A stretch of 64,000 bases of DNA from Thermoanaerobaculia bacterium (GCA_022822365.1 JAJEBV010000027.1:62001-126000), one strand, 5' to 3'. Positions 7,177 to 16,039 are shown, counted from the stretch's first letter. A program made the numbers and translations. Notes: generated by a model not told the origin, from the sequence alone.

Positions 7177-9783
7177 ATGACCGCCCGACTCTTCAGACCA
7201 GGACGACTGGCGCTAGCAGCCGTGCTGCTGTCCGCCACGGCGGCGGCCGGAGTCGCCCAGACAACAGGAACCATCGAGGGCGTCGTCGTCGACGCGGACG
7301 GCAACCCGTTGCCCGGCGTCACCGTGACGGTGGCCGGCTCGGGCGTGCGCCAGGAGCGGATCACGCAGGGCGACGGCGCCTACGCCAGCGCCGGTCTCGC
7401 GGCCGGCGACTACGTCGTCACGGCGTCTCTGCTGAGCTTCGAGCCAGCCGAGACACCGGTCTCGCTCGAGGCGGGCGCCACCGAGAACGTGCGGCTCGTC
7501 CTGCAGGTCGCGAGGCTCCTGGAGACCGTCACGGTCGTGGCCGAGGAACCCCGGACCTTCGCGCGGAACCTCGTCTCCCAACCGATGATCCGGCAGCAGT
7601 CCAACATCACCGCGGTGACGTCTGTCGTGGACAACCTGCCGGGTGTCTCGGTCCAGGAGGGTGACTCCTACGGTTTCGACGACTGGTCGAGCAACGTCAC
7701 GATGCGCGGCTTCCAGGTGACTCAAAGCGACGTGCAGATCGGCACCACGATCGACGGCTTCCCGAACGGCACGTCGGACTACTGGGGCGGCGCCAAGGCG
7801 AACCGCTTCGTCGACCCGATGAACCTCGGCGGGGTCGAGGTGTCCCAGGGGACCGCGGACATCGGCTCGCGCTCCGTCGAGGCCCTTGGCGGCACGTTCA
7901 ACTACCTGACGGACGATCCGGCGGACGAGCGGACGTACACGGCGTCCATGACGCTGGGCCAGAACCAGGGCCAGCGCTTCTTCATGCGGGTCGACACCGG
8001 GCCGATCTTCGGCGGCAACACCCGCGCCTGGTTCGCGGCGACCCGCCAGGAAGCGACGGACTGGATGGAGGGCTCCGCGCTGAACTCGCGCGAGCACGTC
8101 GCCATGAAGCTCGTCTCGTCCCACGGCCGGCTCGATCTGACGAGCTACGTCTCGTACGACAACATCCACGAGGACGTCTACCAGCGACTCTACAGCGAGA
8201 GCGACTTCCGGGCCAACCCGCGCTGGGACCGCCTGATCGGCGAATGGCCCGGCGTGCCGTACCTGAACCAGTTCCACCGCCGCGGCTGGCAGACCCGGCG
8301 CAGCAACGCCTTCGGCTACCTGAAGGCGGACTGGTCGTTCGGCGAGGAGCTCTCGCTGAGCCTGGCCGGCTACTTCCACCGCAACCGCGGCCGCGGGGAC
8401 TGGCTGCCGCCCTACATCGTCGACCTCACCGACGACGGGGGCGGCGCCGAATCGGAGCTGTTCGGCGGCACCACCGTGCGGGGCGGCTCGCAGCTCGGGC
8501 TGATCCGTTTCATCGGCCCCGACGGCGCCGCGGTGGGGCCGGTGCCGGGCTGTACGTCCTCCTTCCTCTTCAACTACTACGGCCCGGGCGGCCCGGAAGT
8601 CGATCCGGCCTGCCATCCGGGCGCCACCGCGGTGCAGTCCTACCGCCACAGCCACTATGCGAAGGACCGCGTCGGCGTGACCCTCGATGAGGAGTGGCTC
8701 ACCACGATCGGCAACGCCGGGAGCAAGCTGCGCGCCGGCATCTGGTACGAGGACTCGAAGCGGGGCCTCGGCCGCGACTGGCACCAGATCCTGGATCCCT
8801 CGATCAACTTCCAGTGGCACGCGGCGCCGTACTGGCACCAGTACGAGTGGGAGTTCCCGCAGAGCATCATGATGCTGTACGCGGAGGAGACGCTCTACGT
8901 CGGGCGCTTCACCCTGACCGGCGGCGCGAAGCAGTACCTGGTCGACGTCGACCGCGAGGACCTGTTCCACGTCGACCCGGATCTGACGGTCGACTCGGAC
9001 TCGAGCGTGCTCTTCTCGGGCGGCGTCACGTACGAAACGCCGGTCGAGGGCCTGGATCTGTTCGCCGGCTACGCCGAGAACTTCCGGGCGATCGGCAGCA
9101 CGCTGCTAGAGGTGCCGGGCCGCAGCCTGGCCGCGCTCGAGCCTGAAACCGCCTCGAACATCGACGTCGGGCTGCAGTACTCGGCCGAACGGCTCGCGCT
9201 GAGCGCCACCGGCTACGTCATCGACTTCGACAACCGGATCTTCTACCTCGGGCCGCAGACGCCGGCCGGGCCCAACTACCTCATTCCGGGGGGCGGCGCC
9301 TACTTCAACGCCGGCGGCATCGAGACGAACGGCGTCGAACTCTCGGCGACGGTACAGATGCCGCACCAGCTCTCCCTCTACACCGCGTACACGCTGAACA
9401 ACTCCGAGTACGTCGGTAGCGGTGACGCGCTGGTCGACGCGAACCAGAACATCATGCCCGGGACGGACGTCACCGGCGTGCCGGATCGGCTCTGGGTCAT
9501 CTCCCTCGACCGCTCCGGCCCTCTGACCGCCGGTATCAGCGCCAAGTACACGTCGCCGCGGCGGGTCAGCCTGCTCGCCGACTGGTACACCGACGACTAC
9601 TGGCTGGTGGACGCCTACCTCACCTTCTCGGGCGAGGTGCTGAGCGAACTCCTTCGCTCCACGGAGTTCTCACTGGTGGCGAACAACGTCCTCGACGAAG
9701 CTTACCTTTCCGCCATCACCGAGAACGCGGCCTGGCTCGGGGCGTCGCGGTCCGTCTCGATGACGGTCACCTTCTCGTTCTGA
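7177..9783 (+). CDS. TonB-dependent receptor with carboxypeptidase-regulatory-like domain
   Basis: Intact 868-residue outer-membrane receptor. ATG 7177 is preferred over an upstream TTG at 7159 because GGGAGGTG lies 8 nt before it and a clean signal peptide follows (hydrophobic core, cut near AAAGVAQ). Residues about 25-105 form the regulatory beta-sandwich (GTIEGVVVDADGNPLPGVTV), residues about 115-240 the plug (VDNLPGVSVQEGD, NVTMRGFQV, GGVEVSQGTADIGS, GGTFNYLTDD) and the rest the barrel, ending SMTVTFSF with terminal Phe. The DDWSSNVTMRGF plug resembles siderophore/vitamin-type receptors more than the strictly Oar plug of its neighbour. Ligand unknown. Nearest neighbours are peptide- or acyl-hydrolase-like exported enzymes, which fits a scavenging role by inference only. 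Confidence 0.92.
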   Translation: MTARLFRPGRLALAAVLLSATAAAGVAQTTGTIEGVVVDADGNPLPGVTVTVAGSGVRQERITQGDGAYASAGLAAGDYVVTASLLSFEPAETPVSLEAGATENVRLVLQVARLLETVTVVAEEPRTFARNLVSQPMIRQQSNITAVTSVVDNLPGVSVQEGDSYGFDDWSSNVTMRGFQVTQSDVQIGTTIDGFPNGTSDYWGGAKANRFVDPMNLGGVEVSQGTADIGSRSVEALGGTFNYLTDDPADERTYTASMTLGQNQGQRFFMRVDTGPIFGGNTRAWFAATRQEATDWMEGSALNSREHVAMKLVSSHGRLDLTSYVSYDNIHEDVYQRLYSESDFRANPRWDRLIGEWPGVPYLNQFHRRGWQTRRSNAFGYLKADWSFGEELSLSLAGYFHRNRGRGDWLPPYIVDLTDDGGGAESELFGGTTVRGGSQLGLIRFIGPDGAAVGPVPGCTSSFLFNYYGPGGPEVDPACHPGATAVQSYRHSHYAKDRVGVTLDEEWLTTIGNAGSKLRAGIWYEDSKRGLGRDWHQILDPSINFQWHAAPYWHQYEWEFPQSIMMLYAEETLYVGRFTLTGGAKQYLVDVDREDLFHVDPDLTVDSDSSVLFSGGVTYETPVEGLDLFAGYAENFRAIGSTLLEVPGRSLAALEPETASNIDVGLQYSAERLALSATGYVIDFDNRIFYLGPQTPAGPNYLIPGGGAYFNAGGIETNGVELSATVQMPHQLSLYTAYTLNNSEYVGSGDALVDANQNIMPGTDVTGVPDRLWVISLDRSGPLTAGISAKYTSPRRVSLLADWYTDDYWLVDAYLTFSGEVLSELLRSTEFSLVANNVLDEAYLSAITENAAWLGASRSVSMTVTFSF

Positions 9784-9851
9784 GACGGGGAGCCGGGCCA
9801 GCTAGGGTGGAGCCGGGAGAATCCCCAGTCGATCTGCCAGGAGAGTCCAGT

Positions 9852-11003
9852 ATGAGAGCGTCTCGCGTCGTTCCGATCTTCGGGCTGCCAGCCCTGCTCG
9901 CCGCCGTGCTGACAGGCTGCGGCGCCCCCGCCCCGGAAGCCGTCGAAGTGCCATCGGCTGCCGTACCGGCGGAGGCGCCGCTGTACTTCCCGCCGGCCGA
10001 CGGCCCGTGGGCCACGGTCGACCCGGGCGATGCCGGCTGGGATGCCGCGAAGCTCGACGCCGCGCTCGACCTGGCCGGCGAGCGCAGTTCGTCCGGCGTG
10101 GTGGTGCTCCACCGCGGGCGCATCATGGCCGAGCGCTACTGGCCGGTCGAGAACCCGGGGCCGGGTTACGCCAACCAGCGGCAGGGAGAGACCGCCGCCG
10201 GCCACACCAAAGAGGACGTGGCCTCGGTCCAGAAGAGCGTCGTCGCGATCCTGGCCGCCATCGCCGCCGAGCGCGATCTCCTGACCTTCGACGACGCCGT
10301 CAGCGACCACCTCGGCGTGGGCTGGACCCAGGCGCCCACGGAACAGGAGGCCGCCATCTCCATTCGGCATCTCCTGGCGATGACGAGCGGCCTGACGCCG
10401 CAACTGGCGTACGAGGCAGACCCGGGGACGCGCTGGCGCTACAACACGCCCGCGTACCACCACCTGTTGCGGATCATCGCCGGCGCGGCGAACGAGAGCC
10501 GTGACACCGTGACGAGTGACTGGCTGACGGGCCGCATCGGGATGCGCGACTCGAGCTGGGCGCCGCGGCCGTGGGCCAACGCCGACATCGCCGTCGGATT
10601 CCTGACCACCGCCCGCGATCTCGCACGATTCGGCCTGCTGGTGCAGGCCCGCGGCGACTGGGACGGCGTCGCCATCGTCGAGGACGCGAGCGCCTTCGAC
10701 GAGGCGACCCGGCCCTCGCAGAACCTGAATCCGGCGTACGGCCTCCTGTGGTGGTTGAACGGCCAACCGTTCCGGCTGGCCGCCGGAGGCGCGGCTCGGA
10801 ACGACGGCCCGCTGATCGCCAGCGCGCCGCCCGACCTGGTCGCCGCGCTGGGCGCGCTTGACCGCAAGGTCTACGTCGTGCCAAGTCTCGATCTCGTCGT
10901 GACGCGGCTGGGCGATCGCGGCTCCGTCGACGGATCCTCGTTCAACGACGCATTCTGGGACCTGCTCATCCAGGCAGCGCCGTCGCGCCCGGACTTCGAG
11001 TAG
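9852..11003 (+). CDS. Serine hydrolase lipoprotein, beta-lactamase class C / esterase fold
   Basis: A 383-residue member of the PF00144-type serine hydrolases (class C beta-lactamases, D,D-peptidases, esterases). ATG 9852 follows AGGAGAG at a spacing of about 7 nt. Residues 1-23 are a lipoprotein signal ending LTGC (Cys23). The SxxK motif is S125-V-Q-K128, and HLLAMTSGL is a typical following segment. The YxN position reads Y197-N198-T199, so the third residue is Thr instead of Asn; esterase-like members also vary here. The expected C-terminal HxG/KTG-like strand is not clear. I infer a periplasmic, membrane-tethered hydrolase or esterase and would not call it a beta-lactamase. Confidence 0.82.
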   Translation: MRASRVVPIFGLPALLAAVLTGCGAPAPEAVEVPSAAVPAEAPLYFPPADGPWATVDPGDAGWDAAKLDAALDLAGERSSSGVVVLHRGRIMAERYWPVENPGPGYANQRQGETAAGHTKEDVASVQKSVVAILAAIAAERDLLTFDDAVSDHLGVGWTQAPTEQEAAISIRHLLAMTSGLTPQLAYEADPGTRWRYNTPAYHHLLRIIAGAANESRDTVTSDWLTGRIGMRDSSWAPRPWANADIAVGFLTTARDLARFGLLVQARGDWDGVAIVEDASAFDEATRPSQNLNPAYGLLWWLNGQPFRLAAGGAARNDGPLIASAPPDLVAALGALDRKVYVVPSLDLVVTRLGDRGSVDGSSFNDAFWDLLIQAAPSRPDFE

Positions 11004-11006
11004 AGA

Positions 11007-12062
11007 TCACTGCCGCCCGGTCGCTCCCCACTCGATCCACCAGCCGTGGGGCGAGGCCCGGGCGAGCAACTCCGTCTCGCCGGCACCGCCTCGGTACCTG
11101 GTCAGGGTGAGGCTCGGTGGGTGGACGCCTTCGAGCGCCACTCGCCAGACGGGCCGCTCCCGGCTCCGGGCCTCCAGAGCCTCCGTGATCCGCCGCCGGC
11201 CCTCGCGGGGAACCTGGTAAAGGGCGATCGTGGAGTAGACGACCAGCGCCACTTCGGCCGGGACACGGTCCAGCAGGTGCGGCAGGTCCCGCGAAGCGTC
11301 GCCCCGATGGAGACGGATCGGGCTGTTCTTCAGTTCGGCCGCGGCGTCCACCAGTTGAGCGTGGCGTTCCACGTGCTCGGGCCAGATCAGCGCGCGCAGC
11401 CAGAGCAACTCGTCCGGGTCGGCGAGGTCGATCGGGTTCAGGTCGATTCCGTCGCGGCTGGCTACCGGGATTTCCGGTGGGGGCGCCGGCATCGTGGCGG
11501 GTCCCCGCAGGTCGGCTTCCAGTTCGACCCGCGCCCCGCTCCTTCCCCAGCGCAGGACCTGGTTCCCGGCACGCAGGTAGCGGCAGGCGTAGCGGTCGAA
11601 GTTCAGGTTCAGACCGGCGCTGGCGCCGACGTCGATCAGGGCCAGCGGCGACGCGGCCTCCCGGTGGACCAGGCCGAACGCGGGCAGCAGACAGGTGCAG
11701 CGCCGGACGACCTGGGTCTGGGTACGGCGGGTGGCTATCAACTCTCCGACCGCCTCGCGGTGTTCGAGGCAGAAGGCCCGGAAGGCCGGGAAGGCAGGTC
11801 TTCGTGGCGGTTCCGGGCCAGAGAGGATCGGGTAGTGCGCCGCCAGCGGGTGCTCGACTCCCTGCAGCAGCAGGTACTGCACCGCCCCGAACAGCATGTT
11901 CGGCGCCGGCTGTCCTCGTTGCCGACCCGCCGCGAGTGCCCGCAGTTCGTCGTCTCTCGCCACGCCCGCGGCGAGTTCCGCGTACATCGGCGAGTCGAGG
12001 TCCGGCGCCTCGACGCGCGCGAAACGCTCGAACGCGTCTTTGAGCTCCGGATGGGCGCTCAA
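11007..12062 (-). CDS. DUF2332-like protein
   Basis: A 351-residue protein that resembles the DUF2332 family, of unknown function. The start is TTG 12062, overlapping the mtnA stop (CATTGA), with AGG 4 nt upstream; translation is probably coupled to mtnA. A central segment ALIDVGASAGLNLNFDRYAC looks like a glycine-rich SAM-binding loop, suggesting a methyltransferase-like fold, followed by DGIDLNPIDLADPDELLWLRALIWPEHVER, a family hallmark. The C-terminus carries VALVVYSTIALYQV. Position behind a methionine-salvage gene may hint at SAM-related chemistry, but this is inference. Confidence 0.8.
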   Translation of the reverse strand: MSAHPELKDAFERFARVEAPDLDSPMYAELAAGVARDDELRALAAGRQRGQPAPNMLFGAVQYLLLQGVEHPLAAHYPILSGPEPPRRPAFPAFRAFCLEHREAVGELIATRRTQTQVVRRCTCLLPAFGLVHREAASPLALIDVGASAGLNLNFDRYACRYLRAGNQVLRWGRSGARVELEADLRGPATMPAPPPEIPVASRDGIDLNPIDLADPDELLWLRALIWPEHVERHAQLVDAAAELKNSPIRLHRGDASRDLPHLLDRVPAEVALVVYSTIALYQVPREGRRRITEALEARSRERPVWRVALEGVHPPSLTLTRYRGGAGETELLARASPHGWWIEWGATGRQ

Positions 12063-13090
12063 TGCCTGGGGGCGCCCCGTCCGCTGAACGCCTCGGCGAT
12101 CGACTCGCGGTAGGGCGGCCGGAGCACGCCGGCGTCCGTGATCAGGGCGGCCACGAGTTCCGCGGGCGTGACGTCGAAGGCCAGGTTCAGAGCTTCGGTG
12201 TCCTGGGGAGCGATCCGCTTGCCGAAGGCGTGGACCACCTCCTCCGCGTCGCGCTCCTCGATCGGGATGTCGGCGCCGGAGTCCGTGCTTCGATCGATCG
12301 TCGACAGCGGCGCCGCGACGTAGAACGGAACGCCGTGACGGGCCGCGAGCACGGCCACCGGGTAGGTGCCGACCTTGTTCGCGACGTCCCCGTTGGCGGC
12401 GACCCGGTCCGCGCCGACGACGATCTTCTGGACCCAGCCCCGCGCGATGATGGCGCCGGCGCTGTTGTCCGTGATCAGGCGGTGAGGGATCTCGAGCCGC
12501 GACAGCTCCCACGTGGTCAGCCGCGAGCCCTGGAGCAGCGGCCGCGTCTCGTCGACCCAAACGCTCGCCAGCCGGCCCGCCGACCAGGCCGCTTCCACGA
12601 CGCCGATCGCCGTGCCGTAGCCAGCCGTCGCCAGGGCGCCGGCGTTGCAGTGGGTCAGGACCCGGTCTCCCTCTTCGAACAGCTCCCGGCCGAACGCGCC
12701 AATCCGCCGGTTCGCCTCGAAATCCTCCTGGTGAAGCCTCCGGGCCCACTCCAGGAGCCGGTCCCCCACTTCGCCCTCCCGCCCCGCGTCGATGCAACGC
12801 TCGCGGACGGCCCGGCCGAGGTCCAGCGCCCAGCGGAGATTCACGGCCGTGGGCCGGGTTGCCAGCAGCAGCTCCCAGGCGGCGTCGAAGTCCTTCGCGC
12901 CGAGCACCAGGCCATAGGCGGCAGCGACGCCGATGGCGGGCGCACCGCGCACCGAGAGTCGCCGGATCGCCCGAGCCACATCCTCCGGCCGCCGGCAGTG
13001 GAGCCAGACCTCCTGTTCCGGGAGCAGCGTCTGATCGAGCAGCAGCAGTTCGCCGTCGCTCCAGCGGATGGGCGAAAAGCCGTCTGCCAT
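12059..13090 (-). CDS. mtnA: S-methyl-5-thioribose-1-phosphate isomerase
   Basis: Converts 5-methylthioribose-1-phosphate to 5-methylthioribulose-1-phosphate in the methionine salvage pathway. The 343-residue length is normal. Family marks are IRRLSVRGAPAIGVAAAYG near residue 45, THCNAGALATAGYGTAIGV with the catalytic Cys near 145, and GADRVAANGDVANKVGTY with the catalytic Asp in the second half. These separate it from eIF2B-type relatives. The start codon has no Shine-Dalgarno sequence but TACGCT lies exactly 6 nt upstream, compatible with leaderless transcription. No other salvage genes (mtnK, mtnB, mtnN) are in the window. Confidence 0.95.
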   Translation of the reverse strand: MADGFSPIRWSDGELLLLDQTLLPEQEVWLHCRRPEDVARAIRRLSVRGAPAIGVAAAYGLVLGAKDFDAAWELLLATRPTAVNLRWALDLGRAVRERCIDAGREGEVGDRLLEWARRLHQEDFEANRRIGAFGRELFEEGDRVLTHCNAGALATAGYGTAIGVVEAAWSAGRLASVWVDETRPLLQGSRLTTWELSRLEIPHRLITDNSAGAIIARGWVQKIVVGADRVAANGDVANKVGTYPVAVLAARHGVPFYVAAPLSTIDRSTDSGADIPIEERDAEEVVHAFGKRIAPQDTEALNLAFDVTPAELVAALITDAGVLRPPYRESIAEAFSGRGAPRH

Positions 13091-13096
13091 GGCCGA

Positions 13097-13102
13097 AGCG
13101 TA
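13097..13102 (-). promoter_or_regulatory. TANNNT -10-like motif before mtnA (leaderless candidate)
   Basis: TACGCT on the minus strand, 6 nt before the mtnA ATG, which would put the transcript start at the start codon. Confidence 0.35.
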
Positions 13103-13114
13103 ACGCGCGCCGTT

Positions 13115-13744
13115 TCACACGCCCTTCCATTCTTCCCGCTCCCTCACGTAGCGGAGGATCCGGATCTTGCCGGTGCGGTTGTAGACCCGAACCGCGAACA
13201 GGTGGTAGCCGTCCGTGACGAAGACGGTCCCTGGGCTCGCCGTGCCAAGCGGTCCGAACGACGCCAGGTCGCTGCGGCCGAAGCGCACCGGGTCGTCAAG
13301 CCGGTCCATCCGGCCCGAGCCGGTGAAGTCTCTCGGTTCGAGGTCCTCCGGGAAGCCGAAACGAACACCGCTGCCGACATGAAGCAGGCGAGCCGGTCGG
13401 CGGATCCGCGGGTCGGTTCCGGTCCTCAGATCCGCCGTGCGCACGCCGTCGCCGTCACCATCCGCGTAGAGCGAGAAGACGGAAGGCACGCCGTCCGGCG
13501 CCGCTTCGTCGACCTCGAACCGAACCGCCATCGCGACTCCATGGCGGACCGCACCGGCGCGGGCGGTCCAGAAGGCCGCGGCGACTTCCGATGCCGCCAG
13601 GCGCACGCGGTGCTGGGAGATCTGCTGGCGCAACGGCGGTACGGCCAGGCTCGCGAGCAGGGCGAGTACCGCGGTCGCGATCAGCAGTTCGATCAGGGTA
13701 AAGCCGTGGAGCATGGAGACGGACGCTCGCCGGTCCGCCTCCAT
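13115..13744 (-). CDS. FimT/GspH-type prepilin-like protein
   Basis: Minor pseudopilin-like protein of about 209 residues. The prepilin peptidase site is HG/FTLIELLIATAVLALLASLA, that is Gly before Phe with Glu at +5, followed by the hydrophobic N-terminal helix. The globular C-terminal part has beta-rich FSLYADGDGDG and TVFVTDGYHLFAVRVYN segments typical of FimT/GspH. ATG 13744 gives a 14-residue basic leader and lies just after the upstream ComEA-like stop at 13767; ATG 13714 (4-residue leader) is also possible. It is the only pilin-like gene here, with no assembly ATPase or secretin nearby. Adjacent to a ComEA-like protein, a role in DNA uptake or a type IV pilus tip is plausible but unproven. 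Confidence 0.8.
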   Translation of the reverse strand: MEADRRASVSMLHGFTLIELLIATAVLALLASLAVPPLRQQISQHRVRLAASEVAAAFWTARAGAVRHGVAMAVRFEVDEAAPDGVPSVFSLYADGDGDGVRTADLRTGTDPRIRRPARLLHVGSGVRFGFPEDLEPRDFTGSGRMDRLDDPVRFGRSDLASFGPLGTASPGTVFVTDGYHLFAVRVYNRTGKIRILRYVREREEWKGV

Positions 13745-13766
13745 GCCGCCGAAGGCGCGGTTCCGG

Positions 13767-14135
13767 TCAGGGACCGTCGGAGGGGCCATCCGACCCCGAT
13801 CCGCCGGCCGGCGCCGGCTCATCCCGGGGGATCCGCACCTTCTCGGTCAACGTCGTCTCGCCCTCGATCGTCACGTAAGGCTGCATGCGCTCGAACGAGC
13901 GCTCGCCGATGCCGCGCACGAGCATCAGATCGGTCGGCGACTCGAACTTGCCGTTGTCGGTTCGGAACTCCACGATCCGTCCCGCCGTCGAGGGCCCGAC
14001 CCCCGGGAGCAGGGAGAGGGCGGCAGCGTCGGCCGTGTTGATGTTGACCACACCGTCCGCCGCTCCGGCGGGAAGCGCCGCCAGCAGGCTCAGCAGGGTC
14101 ACTGCCAGTAATGTGGTCCTCTTTCGTCTTGTCAT
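13767..14135 (-). CDS. ComEA-like helix-hairpin-helix protein
   Basis: A 122-residue exported protein with a signal peptide (MTRRKRTTLLAVTLLSLLAA, cut near AGAA) and one ComEA-type double helix-hairpin-helix domain (VNINTADAAALSLLPGVGPSTAGRIVEFR...VRGIGERSFERM). ComEA proteins bind double-stranded DNA in the periplasm during natural transformation. GGAG lies 6 nt before ATG 14135, so that start is preferred over ATG 14141. It is 20-odd bp upstream of the FimT-like gene on the same strand, which fits a small competence or pilus operon. The tail is Gly/Ser/Pro-rich. No comEC or comF is present in the window. Confidence 0.85.
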   Translation of the reverse strand: MTRRKRTTLLAVTLLSLLAALPAGAADGVVNINTADAAALSLLPGVGPSTAGRIVEFRTDNGKFESPTDLMLVRGIGERSFERMQPYVTIEGETTLTEKVRIPRDEPAPAGGSGSDGPSDGP

Positions 14136-14141
14136 GTGCAT

Positions 14142-14579
14142 CTCCGTTCGTCCCCGGAATCCGGGTGTTGTTGCGGTTGTTGTTTCTCCGACGGCGACCC
14201 CGGGTTCGGGAGCGAGCCTGGGGAGTTAGGGGGGCACCGCAGTACCCCCCTGATCCCTTGCCAACTTGGCTTTTCAGCTAACCCGATTGGCACCTCCTTG
14301 CTCCGGGTCCGTAGGTGCCGCTCGCCCCTTTCAAGTTCCCGGCCAACCATCGGCAGTTGCTCCAAATGCGCCAAACAAAGGGCGTTGGCGACACAAGGGG
14401 ACGCCGCTAACCAAACGGATTCGTCAATGCAACTTGACTCGCTCTTCCCCTCAAGCGGCCGGATCTGTCTGATCTCGCTGAGCGGAGCAGCGAGCTGGCC
14501 CCGGCGTCAGGAGAACTGGACCGACTCCAGATCTTCTGACTCGTAGCCGGCGCGCGCTCGGATCGCCGCCGGCTCGTTG
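14142..14579. other. Divergent intergenic region with several hairpins, no gene seen
   Basis: About 450 bp between comEA-like (minus) and lepB (plus), with no convincing ORF. Inverted repeats seen: GGGGGG/CCCCCC at 14229-14234 and 14245-14250; GCCAA-C-TTGGC at 14260-14270; GGCACCT at 14289-14295 with AGGTGCC at 14313-14319; CTCGCTG at 14474-14480 with CAGCGAG at 14488-14494. The spacing of the 14229-14319 hairpins suggests a structured leader RNA for the ComEA-like gene, or an independent small RNA. I found no match to riboswitch consensus sequences I know. Composition is slightly less GC-rich than the genes. Confidence 0.4.
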
Positions 14580-14585
14580 TAGATT
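14580..14585 (+). promoter_or_regulatory. TANNNT -10-like motif before lepB (leaderless candidate)
   Basis: TAGATT ends 9 nt before the lepB ATG, and the intervening AGCCCGCCG has no Shine-Dalgarno sequence. Confidence 0.3.
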
Positions 14586-14594
14586 AGCCCGCCG

Positions 14595-15332
14595 ATGGCA
14601 CGCGACCAGAAGAGAGCGCCGGAGCCCCCCAGGGCGCGCAACTCCTCGGTGATCCGGGAGTACGTCGAGGCGTTGATCGTCGCCGCCGTGTTCCTCGGGT
14701 TCACGAACAACTTCGTGCTGAAGACCTTCTACATCCCCAGCGGCTCGATGGAGAACACGCTGCTGATCGGCGATCACCTGTTCGTCAACCGCTACATCTT
14801 CGGGCCCCGCCCCACGATGCTCGAAAAGACGCTGCTCCCGGGCCGCGAGGTTCAGCGCGGCGACATCGTCATCTTCCGGTCGCCCGAAACGCCGAAGCTG
14901 GACCTGGTCAAACGGTGCATCGGCCTGGCCGGCGACAGGCTGAACATGGTCAACAAGCAGCTCTTCGTGAACGGCAAGCCGGTCGACGACGCCGCCTACG
15001 TGATCCACCGCGACGAGAAGGTCTACCCGGCAACGGGTCCGTACGGTCAGTACAGCACGGGCCGGGACAACTGGGGACCGGTCATCGTCCCCGAGGATCA
15101 CCTCTTCTGCATGGGCGACAACCGTGACGAGTCCCTCGACTCCCGGGCGTGGGGGAACGTGCCGCTGAAGCTCATCAAGGGGCGCGCGGTCATGGTCTAC
15201 TGGTCGTACGGTGGAGAGACTTCGGACGGCACCTGGCACGGCTTCGGCCACCGTCTGAAACAGCTCATGAACACGGCCCTCGGATTCGTGACCAAGACCC
15301 GCTGGGAGCGGACGTTCAAGCTCATCCAGTAG
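14595..15332 (+). CDS. lepB: Signal peptidase I (first of tandem pair)
   Basis: Membrane-bound serine protease that removes signal peptides from exported proteins. The 245-residue protein has one N-terminal transmembrane helix (about 22-42), then the catalytic Ser51 in IPSGSMENTL and the general-base Lys106 in DLVKRCIGLAGD, plus the family box MGDNRDESLDSR. A basic, proline-rich cytosolic N-terminus precedes the helix. ATG 14595 lacks a ribosome binding site and has a TANNNT motif 9 nt upstream. A second signal peptidase begins 22 bp downstream; the two share only the core motifs, so this is an old duplication. Confidence 0.96.
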   Translation: MARDQKRAPEPPRARNSSVIREYVEALIVAAVFLGFTNNFVLKTFYIPSGSMENTLLIGDHLFVNRYIFGPRPTMLEKTLLPGREVQRGDIVIFRSPETPKLDLVKRCIGLAGDRLNMVNKQLFVNGKPVDDAAYVIHRDEKVYPATGPYGQYSTGRDNWGPVIVPEDHLFCMGDNRDESLDSRAWGNVPLKLIKGRAVMVYWSYGGETSDGTWHGFGHRLKQLMNTALGFVTKTRWERTFKLIQ

Positions 15333-15354
15333 GACGCTGAGGTCCAGCAACCTG

Positions 15355-16002
15355 GTGACGCCGAACGTCTCGTGGGGCCGCAAGATCGTGACCGATGTCG
15401 CGGCGGCGCTGCTCGTCGCCGCCGTGTTCGCGCTGTTCACCAGGGCGTTCCTGGTGCAGGCTTACCGCATCCCCTCCGAGTCGATGGAGCCGGCGCTCCT
15501 GGTCGGCGACCACCTGCTGATCAACAAGTTCATCTTCGGCGCCGGAGCCGGCCGCTGGGGTCCTCTGGTGCCCCAGCGCGAGGTCAGGCGAGGCGACCTG
15601 GTCACCTTCCAGGGCATGGAGGACCCGTCCCAGGAAATGCTGAAGCGCTGCGTCGCGACCGCCGGCGACGAAGTGGAGATCAACGCCAAGAGACTCCGCG
15701 TGAGCGGCGCCGCCGTCGACGAGTCGGCGTACGTGGTCCACTCGGACGAACTCGTCTATCCCCGGTCCGACTTCCTCCACGAAACGGTCTGGCGCCGGGA
15801 CTCCTTCGGCCCCGAGCAGGTACCCGAGCGGAGCCTGTTCTGCCTGGGAGACAACCGGGACATCTCGCGGGATTCACGCTTCTTCGGCCCGGTCGGAACG
15901 GACCTCGTGCGAGGACGACCGTTGCTCGTCTACTGGTCGCGGGACCGGGAAGCGGGCCGCTGGAGCTTCCGCTGGCGGCGCACCCTGCACGTTCCGCGCT
16001 GA
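15355..16002 (+). CDS. lepB: Signal peptidase I (second of tandem pair)
   Basis: A 215-residue paralogue of the upstream enzyme, starting at GTG 15355. A single N-terminal transmembrane segment (about 12-34) is followed by catalytic Ser43 in RIPSESMEPALL and Lys97 in MLKRCVATAGD, and by LGDNRDISRDSRFFG. All catalytic boxes are intact, so both copies should be active. It is about 30 residues shorter than its neighbour, mostly in the C-terminal region. Two signal peptidases in tandem may divide substrates, for example ordinary Sec substrates and the many outer-membrane receptors of this organism; that is speculation. Confidence 0.95.
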   Translation: MTPNVSWGRKIVTDVAAALLVAAVFALFTRAFLVQAYRIPSESMEPALLVGDHLLINKFIFGAGAGRWGPLVPQREVRRGDLVTFQGMEDPSQEMLKRCVATAGDEVEINAKRLRVSGAAVDESAYVVHSDELVYPRSDFLHETVWRRDSFGPEQVPERSLFCLGDNRDISRDSRFFGPVGTDLVRGRPLLVYWSRDREAGRWSFRWRRTLHVPR

Positions 16003-16039
16003 CCGCGGAGGCAGCGAGCCAGCGAGGACGTACGAGGCG

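Noticed and set aside
9852..11003. Beta-lactamase (antibiotic resistance) call
   Set aside because: SxxK is present but the YxN motif is Y-N-T and no KTG-type strand is clear; an esterase or peptidase is equally likely.
14229..14250. GGGGGG/CCCCCC hairpin as an intrinsic terminator
   Set aside because: No T-run follows on either strand, and it lies between divergent genes.
14142..14594. Cyclic-di-GMP (GEMM) or cobalamin riboswitch
   Set aside because: The invariant core words I know for these classes are not present on either strand.
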